Shown one piece after another: positions 33,120-43,748 of a stretch of DNA of 64,000 bases; position 1 is the stretch's first letter; every line of letters begins with the position of its first letter. Source of the stretch: Posidonia oceanica (Eukaryota > Streptophyta > Magnoliopsida > Alismatales > Posidoniaceae); NCBI GenBank assembly GCA_037176725.1, contig JAZBRS010000049.1, forward strand, positions 36,200,001 through 36,264,000. Direction: 5' to 3'. Position numbers and translations under genes: made by a program. The notes under the pieces are model-generated. The model searched no databases. It was not told the DNA's origin and saw nothing but the letters and a program-made list of their open reading frames with translations.

Positions 33120-33289
33120 CTAGGTGGCGACTCTATTTTGCTTTATCTTTTGTTCCCTTGCCATTGTCGGTGTTTTCGAGTCGAGCGTCCTTCCTCGGAT
33201 CCACCGTTGGCAGTATCCCTTCTCTCCGACCGGCGCGTGCGAGCTTTGGCAGTGTGCGACTGCGTTGTTCTAGAGGCACGGTCACTACA
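33120..33289 (+). repeat. Terminal fragment of a further related LTR (C)
   Basis: The sequence parallels the last ~210 bp of the A LTR: GGTGGCGACTC, TTTTCGAGT, a CCTTCCTCGGAT segment, GTGCGAGCTTTGGCA, and the end GGTCACTACA at 33289. No PBS follows, so this is the end of a 3' or solo LTR. Its left part is displaced by insertion of B. The base sequence next to it is CATAC, a possible target duplication whose partner is out of view. Confidence 0.72.
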
Positions 33290-33560
33290 CATACCATACA
33301 ACAGCCACTCTCCTCCTCCATCATCATCTCTTTCTCACACAAGAACCCAACAACAACCAGACGATACAACAGCCCTCACTCCTCCCACAACAGCTCTACA
33401 CGTCCCTATCTCTTTCATCAACTTTTTCTTCACTCACACAAACCCAAAACAAGAGAACAAACACACAGCCAACAACGACAGCAACCATACGTGAGGTACT
33501 CTCCCTCTCCTCATCATTTTCTCTCAACCTCACAACAAACAACCTCTCCAACATAGCAAC
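33290..33560. other. Short flank between LTR fragments C and D, unassigned
   Basis: A 270-bp C/A-rich stretch with CAACA and CTCC runs. I see no gene, repeat end or polypurine tract. It could be an older target sequence or a remnant of an unrecognised element. Confidence 0.5.
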
Positions 33561-34166
33561 TGTAGACACCCCATTTTGACAGATTGTGTTGGTGGTTTTC
33601 TCTAAAAACCCACTCCCAAACCCTATTCAGCCCACTAAGCCCAACCCTTTTTTCCTTCCTTTTTCTTTTCCCTTTATTCACATCTTCACCGCATAAGCCC
33701 AAGTCCATTTCTTCTTTCTTTTCTCCTTTTTCTTCTTCAAGCCCAAGTCCATCTTTTTTCTTTTCTTTCTTTTTTCCCTTTTTCTTCTTCAGCCCAAGTC
33801 CAAGTCCATTTCTTCTTTCTTTTCTTTCTTTTCTCCTTTTTCTTCATCAAGCCGAAGCCCATTTTTTTTTTTCTTTCTTTTTCTTTATTTCCTTTTCTCC
33901 ACTAGCAGCCCAAGCCCAACTCTTTTCTTTTCTTTCTTTTTTCTTCAGCAGCTGACCCCAGCCCATTCCGTTTCCTCTCCTTTTTTCTTCCTCACCTTCA
34001 GCCCGCTCGCTGCAGCAACACCTCCTCCTTCCTCCCTACCATTGCAACTTCATAGCCTCCTCAGCACAGCCTTCCTACCGGCCAACCACACTTACTTCCC
34101 TTCCCATCTCACTTACTCCTCTGCGGCCGCCGACCATCGCCTGCCACCTTTTCATCCTCTGCATTA
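33561..34166 (+). repeat. Start of another LTR-like unit (D), interrupted by element E
   Basis: TGTAGACACCCCATTTTGAC opens here, like the start of Tat LTRs. No polypurine tract precedes it, so it should be a 5' or solo LTR; GCAAC lies just before. The body is pyrimidine-rich with repeated CAAGCCCAAGTCCA-type phrases. It ends where the LTR of E begins and may continue at 62541. Confidence 0.6.
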
Positions 34167-35689
34167 TGGATGTGGACTGGGGGGGGTTTAAGAAGATGTC
34201 GGCGCTTCCACGTACATCGTCAACTTTGTTGTGATCGCCACTTGCCTTTGGATAGACAAGACACCTGGGGGGAGATTATGAAGATGCAGGTCCTCAAACC
34301 ACTAGATCGACGGCTGGATGTCGTCTAGTGGCTCCCTCGTGCTACGTAAGCTCTTTCCTTTCCTTCAAAACAAAATGACATAGATCTAGATTAGTTCAAG
34401 TGTAGTAGTCAGTAACAGAAGTAAACTAAATGACATGACTAAAAGAAACAAATACTAACCGGAGGTTGTTCGCCACATGCATATGCTACGGGTTCTATGC
34501 TAAGGAAAGTAAAAAATGAGATGAAAAATTAGATTGGAGGAAGATACTCCCTTTCACCCTTATGCTGAATGCAATGAAGTTGAAAGGAGGCATGGTCGGA
34601 GCTCCGGCTTAGCCGGGATTCTGGAATGAAGATGGGAATCGGGTTTCCCTCTTTTGAAAGGTGGGAGATAGGGCTTCTGGGTTGAAGGTTCTAGCTCTGG
34701 AAGGTGGAGACTTATCACTGACAGGGTGATTCCTCTCTTGGAAATTCCTCTCTCAAAAATTCTGACCCCCAAACCATTGGCCTAGGGGGTCTATTTATAG
34801 ACTCTAGGGGTGAGAACGGTTGGAGTTTAGAAAATTCTAGAAAAAGTGGCAGTTAGGGTTAGTCGCCGGTTGAGTTGGCGACTAAGGCTAGCAACTGCCC
34901 AGTCAAATGTGGGAAGACCCGGGAACGAGGCCACGACTATTAGTCGCCGATTGAGTTGGTGCCTAACGGTCGAGGGGGTCATGGGAAATAACTGTGGAAA
35001 AGCGGTTCAAAGGAGCCACGATCATTAGTCGCCGGTTGAGCTGGAGTCTAATGGTCGAGGATCGTGGGAGATAACCGCTGCAATTCCACAACCGCTCAGT
35101 CGCCGGATGAGTTGGCGCCTGAGAGTTGAGGGGGATCGTCGGAAGCAACCGCTGCAGTCCACGATTGCCCAGTCGCCGAGTTAGTTAGCGTCTAAGTGGG
35201 TTGCCTCCACAGATGGCAGTTGAATTGGCCACCTCTGCTGTTGGCAACTAACTTAGTCGCCTGCATAGCTGGCAACTGCCCGAGTCGCCTCTCCAGCTGG
35301 CAACTAGTTGAGTCACCTCTCCAGCTGGCAACTAGTAAGCTTAGGTCATTTCTAGCCCTCTTTCCAGGTTTTGGCCAGAGAAAACAAGATAGAAGGCCGG
35401 GAAGCTACAGATAGTCTATGAAATCAAGAAGGCATCTCTGTTAACTCAAATCTGCCACGAATTTGAGTAGAAGTAAAGGATACCCAGGGTACTTGGACTT
35501 GCCACGAGCCTGAGTGAGTTAGCTCTGCCACAGCCAACAACCTGAGTCTAGGTAGGGTCAAGTGATGCTTTGAAGAAATCAAGGAACATATGGAAGACGT
35601 GTTACCAAAACTTAGGCAAGAGATTTGGGGTGCCTCAAGGTTTCTATCCTTAAGAGAACTCTCAGAAATGCGAAAATAGGATATCTACA
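34167..35689 (-). repeat. 3' LTR of element E, 1.52 kb
   Basis: On the minus strand it starts TGTAGATATCCTATTTTCGC directly after a polypurine tract and ends CACATCCA. It pairs with 61015-62540. The U3 part (about 34860-35330) contains repeated AGTCGCC...GGCGnCT motifs. A TATA box lies at 34791-34800 on the minus strand. Confidence 0.9.
34791..34800 (-). promoter_or_regulatory. TATA box in 3' LTR of E
   Basis: On the minus strand it reads CTATAAATAG, about 890 bp from the LTR start. The position is conserved in the other LTR at 61641-61650. It fits a U3 promoter with transcription starting about 30 bp further on. Confidence 0.65.
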
Positions 35690-35702
35690 GATGCCCCTCC
35701 TT
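35690..35702 (-). other. Polypurine tract of element E
   Basis: On the minus strand it reads AAGGAGGGGCATC immediately before the 3' LTR start. It shares GGAGGGGCAT with element A and fixes the orientation of E as minus. Confidence 0.85.
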
Positions 35703-36722
35703 GGAGTTGATCTTGGAATAAGATCGATTTCAAGGTAAGAACAATATCCTATTGAGCATTTCCTGAAAAGGGGAGCTCCATCTCAAACAATTTGCCACTG
35801 AAGTAGCTAAAGGAAAGATAAAAAGAGGGTTTAAATTGCCATCAAATTGGAGACTCAGGCATGGAGGGGTCAAGTCGGTTTCGGAACTTGTGTCGCAGCC
35901 GAAGTCAAGATCAGGTCAACCATGTAGAGGTGTTCCAACGGGGCAAGAACTAAGGAGGAAATCGTGGGATGTTATTCCAGCACGATCGAAAGGAGAGTGT
36001 GACATCTTGTTTGAGACTTCGCTCAAATTGGATTTGATAAGAGGATAGGTATGAACTGGGTTGGCTCTAGGAGAATCATATGCTCAAAGGATTTCTAACA
36101 CTCTTGAAGATCAATGCTCCGTCCGTGCTTCACTTCCAATGATATGAGAAAATGCATGGATGCATGATTCAAACAAACAAATGTAGATGCAAGGTCAACA
36201 CGCGATGTAATGAATGATCCATATGCTAGGTTAGGCTGGCGGGGTACGGTTGGTCCCAAACCATATGGACATGTGCAAAATGAATGAATGCAATTCGTTG
36301 TGGTCAAGTGTTTTCCGTTCTCAAGTGTGACCAGCACTCTCTGGAAAGGACCATCGTCCCACAGCTCGATTTGGTAAGTAAAGAGGTTTCGTGCAAAGAG
36401 AATCGGGTGAGGGAGTGAACCCTTCATTTGCCAATCCGATTTGTCGTCAGGTGTTTGCAGTGGTTGCGGCGGACGGAGTGTGAACTCAAGGCAAGAGTTC
36501 ACTCCTCGGCTTCGCAGTAGTAGATGGTATGTTCTGATGGGTTAGTCGCCTCTTGACTAGGCAGTTAAGCTAGTCGCCGGTTGTCAGGGCGATGCGCGAT
36601 CTCCTGGCTTATTTAGTTCAGAAATCGTTTTAAACCCTGATTCCTTTGATAAAGGGAGATAAAAGACGGCCGTCCTTGCTTTTTAGGAAGCATTCTGCAC
36701 AAGTAAACCCCTTATCTTGATC
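35703..36722. other. Non-coding stretch of E between 3' LTR and antisense gene 1
   Basis: About 1 kb with only short frames. Two AGTCGCC motifs (36544 and 36572) repeat the theme of the E LTR. For the plus-strand gene that begins at 36723 this is the upstream region, so it may hold its promoter, but I can point to no TATA box with confidence. Confidence 0.5.
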
Positions 36723-38080
36723 ATGAAGCTTCCTTCCTTCTCTTCTTCGACCTTCCAAGTGAAGAGGGTGGTTGATATCCCCAACCATTTGATGAAAGCT
36801 ATCCGGGATGACCAGGTATGTTCTCCTCTTTGTCTTTGCATGCTTTTCTTTGTGGTTTTGCCTCTAAATGTTGCTTGTTTAGGCCGTAGTGAACCTCACG
36901 GGATGCCCGGACTTCCACAATTCTTTTCGGTATACTCTGCCCTGGGTGGCTGGCTTGATCAATCGAGCAGAGGATAACAAGCATCTCTTCGGGTGTAGTG
37001 GTTTCGACAAGCTACTTGATCTGATTCGCACGCCTGTGCCTTGGCCATTGTTGCATGCTTTGATGGCTTTCTGGAATGGCTCCTCCAATACTTTCAACCT
37101 TCCTTGTGGGGAGACTTTGATCACATGTGAGGAGGTGTCTTCTTTGCTTGGGTTGGCGGTGGAATCTACTGAAGCAGCAGATGATCGTTTCGCCATTTCT
37201 GTTGAGACAGTGGGCTCCAAGAAGATAGGCAGGTATTTAGCAATGGATCAGGAGGCTAGCAAAGCTTTGATGCACTCGGGGAGACTCTTTCTTCGAGGCT
37301 TGTGGGAGGTTCTTAGCACCAGGCAACTTGCTGAGACTGAGCTGAGGAAGTGCTTGTTTGTAGCAGTCGGTGGCCTTGTCTTGTTTGCAGACGCAAATTT
37401 CACAATGGACCTTCACCATGTGGATCTCCTAATGTTGGTGGCTGTTTGTCCAGACTTGTGCTTGGCTCCTGCCATATTGGCTTACACCATGGAGGGGCTC
37501 ACCAGTGCCTCTTGTTCAGGGAAGTTCTTTGGTTCTCCACTGCTGCTGCACAGGTGGTTCATGTCCCATTGTTGCTGTGATACAGATTTTGCCAGCTTGA
37601 GCTTCCATGACTGCGTTCTCCGCCTTAGACGCTTGTCACTACAGGATTTTGACTTTGTTCCGAAGCTGCCTGGAGCTCATAAGGCACGGGTGATGAGCAC
37701 AGTTCATAGTGACCTTGAGCTTGTCTTTGTGGGCCACATCGTTAGTGCTGTATCCCATCCATCGTTGTCCACGTCTGCTGAATCAGGAGCTAGTTGTCCA
37801 AGCCGATGCAGTTCTGACCCCTACGATCCGCGTTCGCAAGGAAGACGGTGATCGAGATGAGAGGATGGTCCTAGAGTACATAGCACGCTGGGTTCACATC
37901 AGCAGGCGAGTGTCTCTGAGTGCGCCTCGGCTTTCTGCAACTGCTCGGGAGTCCCAGGAGTCGAAGTACGTGAAGTGGTATGCACGGTGCTGCCCCACTC
38001 CTCAGAAATATGCTGATGACAGGCGGGAATTCCTGAAGATGCTTGGGCTCAACCACTCGAGCATGGCAATGCATGGCTGA
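36723..38080 (+). pseudogene. Antisense gene 1 of E: plant-mobile-domain-like, one intron, frameshifted
   Basis: Exon 1 (36723-36815) starts ATGAAGCTTCC. A 67-bp intron (36816-36882) has GTATGT and TTGTTTAG ends and keeps the frame. Exon 2 runs in frame to a stop at 37851, but a better continuation lies one frame over and ends at 38080 with conserved-looking text (VLEYIARWV, KYVKWYARC), so a one-base indel near 37740-37780 is likely. The part around CGETLITCEEVSSLLGL follows the PMD-type pattern seen in ORF2 of element A and in antisense gene 2. The gene lies opposite to E's own pol, between pol and the 3' LTR. Known parallel: the maize Grande element carries an antisense gene in this place. 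Function in the element is unknown. Confidence 0.65.
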
Positions 38081-38706
38081 TTATGTTTTAAATTTTAATT
38101 TTAAGTTGAGTTGAATCATGTCTTAGTTTTTAAGTTTGAGTTTGGGTTGAATTATGTTTTAGCTTTTGAGTTTAAGCTTGGGTTGAATTACATTTTAGTT
38201 TCTAAGTTGTGTTTTGTCGTTTGTCAATGCAAAAGTTTGTATTAGAGGGAAATTAAAGGAAGAAACTCTTTGTCCTCATTAGTCGCCGGTAATAATGGCG
38301 TCCATTCCAGTTGCCTCCTTTTAGGGCGTCTAGGGTTGTGCCTTTCCAGAATGTTCAAACTGAAGCGGGAAGGTCGGTGCGTGAAGAAGCTGAAGGGTCA
38401 GTCGCCTGTTGCGGAGGCGTCTGAGCGAGTCGTTGCTTTGCTTGGTGACCAGGGTGCGAGTCTAGTAGCAAAACTAGACCGTTGCCCCCCTTTTCTTTTC
38501 AAACCTTCAAACTTCTCCTTCTCCACCTTCCTGCGCTCCTCCGTCCGGTGACCTACCTCCATCCAGTGGCGTCTTCTAGTGGTGCGGCGGCGCAGTCCGG
38601 CGTGCTCTGGCGGTGCGGGTGGTGGTGATCTTCTTCCTCCTTCCTCCTCCCTGATGAGCGACAGAGAGGGAGACGGCGTGGGTGGCGACCCTCTTCCTCC
38701 TCCCTA
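38081..38706. other. Spacer between antisense genes 1 and 2 of E
   Basis: It begins with a tandem phrase of about 50-55 bp (GAGTTTGGGTTGAATTATG and variants, 38090-38210), probably the 3' end of gene 1. AGTCGCC motifs follow at 38281 and 38400, then a pyrimidine-rich leader to gene 2. A near-duplicate of the gene 2 start (ATGAGCGACAGAGAGG at about 38653) runs into a stop. Confidence 0.5.
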
Positions 38707-41700
38707 ATGAGTGACACAGAGGGGGACGTCGGCGTTGAAGCTGGCAGTGCGGGCGGTGGCGCTGGCGACGGTGACAGCGGCGCAGACGACCGGTTTCGTC
38801 GGCGACAGAGGTAACCCTCCCCTCTTCTTTTTTTTTTTTCTTTTTTGGGTTGTTAACTTTGGAATGAAGTAGTTTTGGGTTTAATCATCATGGAAAAATG
38901 GAGGTAATTTCATGGGAATTTGATGTTAATTTCGGTTTATTATGTAAATTCAGTTTTAATTTCGATTTATTATGGAAATGTGAATGCATATGGGAATTTA
39001 GGTTTATAAATGCATATGGGAATTTAGGTTTATTATAGAAGTTTTAGTTTCAGTTTTAGCTTAATTTAATGAATTCAGTTTTTTTAGTTTAATTAATTCA
39101 ATTTTTTTTAATTCAGTTTTTAGTTTAATTTTTAGTTTAATTAAAAATTCTGTTTTTAGATTAATTAAAAATTCTATTTTTAATTTAGTTTAATTATAAC
39201 TCAGTACTTAGTTTAAGATTTAGTTCTTAGTTTAAGTTTTTAGTTTAATTTTTGGTTTAATTAAAAATTCTGTTTTTAGTTTAAAAAAAATCTATTTTTA
39301 GTTTAGTTTAGCTAAAACTTAGTTCTTAGTTTAAGACTCTGTTCTTAGTTTAAGAATTTCTTTTTTAATCTGGTTTATAATTAGGTTCATTATAGAAATT
39401 TTAATTTCAGTTTAAGATGTCAATTTAGATTTTATGTAAATGGGAATGGAAATTCAGATTTTAATTGTGGAAATTGTAATTTTAATTTCAGTTATTCAGT
39501 TTAGTTTTAACTTCAGTTAATTAGAGTTTAATGAATTCAGTTTCTTTAGTTTAATTAAAATTTCGGTTTTAAGTTTATGGAAAATCTGAATTTTTGAGTG
39601 TTAATTGTGGAAATTTAGACTTAAATTTAGTTTGGTTTAAGTTCATGGAAAATTGATTTAAATTCAATTATTGGATTCAGTTATTTAAAGTTATGTTTTA
39701 AATGTTAAATTTCTGATGTGAATGTGAAATGGAAATTTTGATGTGAATGGGAAATGTGAATGGAATTCCTTTTTTGTTTTTGTTTTTTTGATGTAAATGT
39801 GAAAGGGAAATGGAAATTTTTATGTAAATGTAAAATGTGAATGGAATTTTTGATGTGAATGTGAAATGTGAATGGAATTTTTGATGTGAATGTGAAATGT
39901 GAATGAAAATCCATTTTTATGGAGATTTGAATGTTTATTTAGTCCTTATTTTATGTATGTTGTTGATTTGCAGAAAAATAAAAAAATTTTAGTTGAAATT
40001 ATAGGAGAGGTTATGGCGAATTTTTCCTAGAAATTTAAGAGATTAAATTAATAATTCTCTTTTAATTTGAGGAGTTAATTTCTGAATTAAAATGTGGATG
40101 GAATCATTTAATGGATTAACTTGGAATTGAGAAATTGATTAAGGATTTTTGAAGTTAGTGATGGATTCGTTTAAAACAAAAGGATTAATTTTGAGTTAAG
40201 AATTGAAAGTTAAATCTTAAGGTTTAGAGACTTTTGGGTTTTAAGGTTCGAATTTGAAGTTTGAATCTTTAAAGATGAATTTCAAAGGATGGATTTTAAA
40301 GATGGATTTTAAAGTTGATTTTTAAAGTTGGATTTTAGAATTTGAATTTTTAGAGTTTAAGTTAAATTTTTAAGTTAAAAATTTTAAGTTGAAATTTTAA
40401 GGATTAACTTTAAGGCTTGAATTTCTTAACTCAAAGATTTTAAGGATTGGTTCAAGTTAAATTTTGAAGATTAATTTTAATGGTTAATTCTAAAGATAGA
40501 CTTATGTCTTAAATGGTTTACATGCCTCGTTAATTAATTAAAGACCTAACTTTTAATGGCTGATGTGTCTTGCTTAATTAATCAAGGTAACTTTTAGTGG
40601 TTGATTGTGTCTTATTAATTAAGCATTAAGGAGTTAGATTAATTAACGAGAGAGGCAATTTTCTAAAGAGTTGGACAACTAAAGAGGGAGGTGATTAATG
40701 CAATTGTTCACCTTAATTAGGCAGGGAGGTGGATGATTAAAATTTTAATTGGTTAATTTAAGTTTTAATTGGTTAGTTAGATCGGTGTTTTAAAATGTTT
40801 AATGTTTAGGGGGATTACTTAATGTTCAAGAAAATGATTAAGGAGATTATTAATGACTTTAACTGACTATGCTCTACTCGTGGCACTATTTCAGGGCTTC
40901 TGACGAGGAGGCTGAGACGGGGAGGGACGAGGCCGGTCCTTCTACTGCGGAGGCGAGCTCCTCTCGTCCTCGCAAGCTTCGGGCGAGGCATCCACGTGCG
41001 CCGTCTCCTGTCCAGCCTGAGGGCGGTGGCGGGGGTGACCCTGGTTCAGGTGCGGTCCCTTCACCTCCTAGGAGAGCCCGTACAGCAGTAGAGCTCGCAG
41101 AACTAGGTCAGGTGAGGTTGTTTCATGTGTTTTTGGCTTTTATTAAGTTACTTTGCTTGATTTTTATTAAGTTATTAATGTTTTTTTAATATTTTCTTTT
41201 ATGTCAGATGCCATTGCCGAGCCGGGCGCGCTCCAGCTGGGAAGACTTGCATGAGACGTACATCAATCTCCCAGAGTTCCAGCGGGCGAGACTTGCGAGG
41301 ATGGGCTTCGGCCATTTTTTGGAGATCATGCCCTTTGAGATCCACCTTGGACTCCTGGTCTCTTTTACCGAGAGGTTCAATAGCAGTTCCGGCAGCTTCA
41401 TCCTTCGCGTGGGTGAGATGATGATTACCTTGGAGGACGTAGTTCGGCTGGTGGGCCTGAGGGTTGACGGAGAGCTCGTGGTGGCAGTTTTGCAGCACTG
41501 CTACGGTGATGAGTTGGAGGCTTGTTATGGTGCGCGACCTCCCCCTTCTGGTTGCTACCATACGCGTGTCAATGTCAAGTGGCTGAAGGACCGACTGGAC
41601 GACCTTCTTCTTGTTGACGAGGTGACTCTGGACATAGCGAACCAGCAGCTCAGGGCCTTCTTGTCTATTCTGTTTCATAGACTCTTCTTCGGCACGTCTT

Positions 41701-43748
41701 CACAGATGCTTCATGCCGGTTTTGCCCCTCTCCTTCTGGATGTGGAGAGGATTGGTAGATATTCCTGGGGTTCAGCCGTGTTGGTCTATTTGATCTCTCG
41801 GCTGGAGTCCTTTGCTGCGGGCCAGACCCGCTCTCTCTCGGGCTGTCTACTCCTTTTTCAGGTTTGTGCTTTATTTATTTGCTTGCCTTCTATTTGTTTA
41901 ACTGTTGCTGACTTCGAACTATTTCTTTGTGTGACAGACCTGGATTTTTGAGCACTTCGTGTACCTTTGACCCGGAGTCCTAGGAGATGGTCCCGTCGAG
42001 TTTCCCTAGGCTCGATGGTGGAGTGATATGCAGTTGGCTCTGGAGCGGCTTCGCCCTATGAGACATCTGGGCCGTTTCTTGTTAGAGATCCTCCCAGAGG
42101 AGTGGGTGAGTTTTAGTGTTTAGACCCTTCTTTCCCTGCACAGTTTGTTGGTTTCTGACTGATTTGTGCTTGCAGCTTGTCTGGAGACCCTACTCTGAGG
42201 ATGAGCATGCCATTGAGGAGCCCATGGCGTGCGATTCCCACTTGTTTTTCCGGGAGTGCTGGCTCTTTAGCCTCTTCTGGTGTTACTACAGTCAGGTGGG
42301 CCGTGTCCTGTGACAGTTTGGCCTTCGGCAGGTTGTCCCAGTGTCAGGTCCTGCGGATTGCTCTCTGGGATCTATTAGGGGAGGTCGGACTGATACTTCT
42401 CAGTGGTTTGCAGAGCAGCTCGAGAACTGGCGCTCGGGTGGCACAGCGCCCCTTTCTGGTGGTTCTGCAGAGATGGAGGCAGCGTGGAGGATCTGGTTTG
42501 ATTCTAAGTTTGGTCATCTGATTGTCTTCCATCATGCCGTCTTTTATGGTCGCTCCAACGTACCGATGGGCGTTGATCCTAGTGTAAGCGTTGGTGACCT
42601 CTGGCATGAGTTGGCGACTGCCCACAGCCGCATTGATGAGCTGGTATGCAATTCCTTTTGGTGTTGTTTTATTTTACTGCTCCTTTACTTGTTCATTTGC
42701 TTACACATCTCCCTTGTTTGCGTAGATGGACGCTTCAGAGGGGATGACTGAGGCGTTTAGGACTCAGCAGCAGCAGCACGTTGCGGAGTTAGTGTGGGAG
42801 AGGGACGAGCTCCTGTCCCAGATGGACGAGCTTCGAGCACGAGTGAGTCTCGTTTCCTCTTTTCAGTTGTTTGTGCCTGTTTTTGCTTGTTTAACTGTTG
42901 TCTTTGCTTTGATATAGGCCGAGGGTGCCTCGACAAGTGCAGAGCCTGCCCCCTGCTACCACCATAGGTGCAGCTGCTTCTCGTGCTGAGGGCATACTTG
43001 CTGAGGAGGTCCGAGCTCGCGATTCAAAGGTACTACCGCACTTTTCTTGCTTTAAGTGCTTGTAAATACCTGTCCTCTAACTCATATAGCTTCATTGTGC
43101 AGATTCAGGCGATGATGGATTTGATCCATACACCTTTAGCCATCGGTCCCACTCAGAGCCAGCTAGACGATGCCTTGGGGCGTGCCGAGGAGTTACAGGG
43201 GCATCTCAGTTAGGTGGAGCGGGAGCGTGATAGCCGTATCCAGGAGTTGGAGGCCCGTGTGGCTGCATCTGATGCAGCCATGGTTAGGGTTCAGTTTGAG
43301 GCTTCCTCCATGAGAAGGGTACTTCTGTTCTGCGTTGATACTTTAGTTGTAGCTAGTTTTTCTGCCCTTCTTGCTGATAAACTGCTTTGACTCTGTGGTT
43401 TACTATTTCTTGTTGCAGTTGAGTGACCTTCGGGCACAGCAGCTGCGGGACATGGAGGTGCGACTAATGCAAACGGAGATGGCAGTTGCGACAGTTCTTC
43501 CCGGTTCTGATATAGCTGGTCTGATACCGGCCCCTGTTGTTGCAGCTCCTGCGGGGTCAAGGCATTCTAGGGCTCTGACAGCTGAGCAGATTTCAAGAGC
43601 GCGCTCTTCTCCTCATCTTGGGATGGTTCGTTCTATACTGAGGGCGTCTTGGGAGAGGACTCAGAGTGGGGCAGCGTCTTTGGTTGCACAGCCTACGCTG
43701 AGGCCTCCAGATGGTGGACGTGAGGGTAGCGACGAGTCTGGCCATTGA
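38707..43748 (+). pseudogene. Antisense gene 2 of E: multi-exon plant mobile domain gene with coiled-coil tail
   Basis: Exons inferred from GT-AG borders that keep the frame: 38707-38810, 40895-41111, 41208-41861, 41938 to about 42104, 42177-42643, 42726-42842, about 42918-43029, about 43103 onward, and a last exon from about 43420 to stop 43748. The first intron is about 2.1 kb and AT-rich. Exon 3 holds the PMD core (FILRVGEMMITLEDVVRLVG) and is followed by TWIFEHF; exon 5 holds the GRVL-stop-QFGLRQ segment. Later exons are Gln/Glu/Arg-rich (QQQQHVAELVWERDELLSQM) and likely form coiled coils. Breaks: a stop after EHFVYL at about 41968, TGA for an expected Arg near 42311, a stop near 43211, and a shift in exon 7. 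It lies antisense to E pol. Host PMD proteins act in silencing; this copy is probably dead. Confidence 0.7.
39700..39915. repeat. Short tandem repeats inside intron 1 of antisense gene 2
   Basis: The phrase GATGTGAATGTGAAATGTGA recurs with a period of about 31 bp, within a generally AT-rich 2.1-kb intron. It carries no coding potential. Confidence 0.7.

Noticed and set aside
36879..38551. Host gene interpretation of the plus-strand PMD-like genes
   Set aside because: They lie wholly between E's pol and its PPT and 3' LTR, in the place where Tat elements are known to carry extra genes. A host origin of the insert cannot be fully excluded without other copies.
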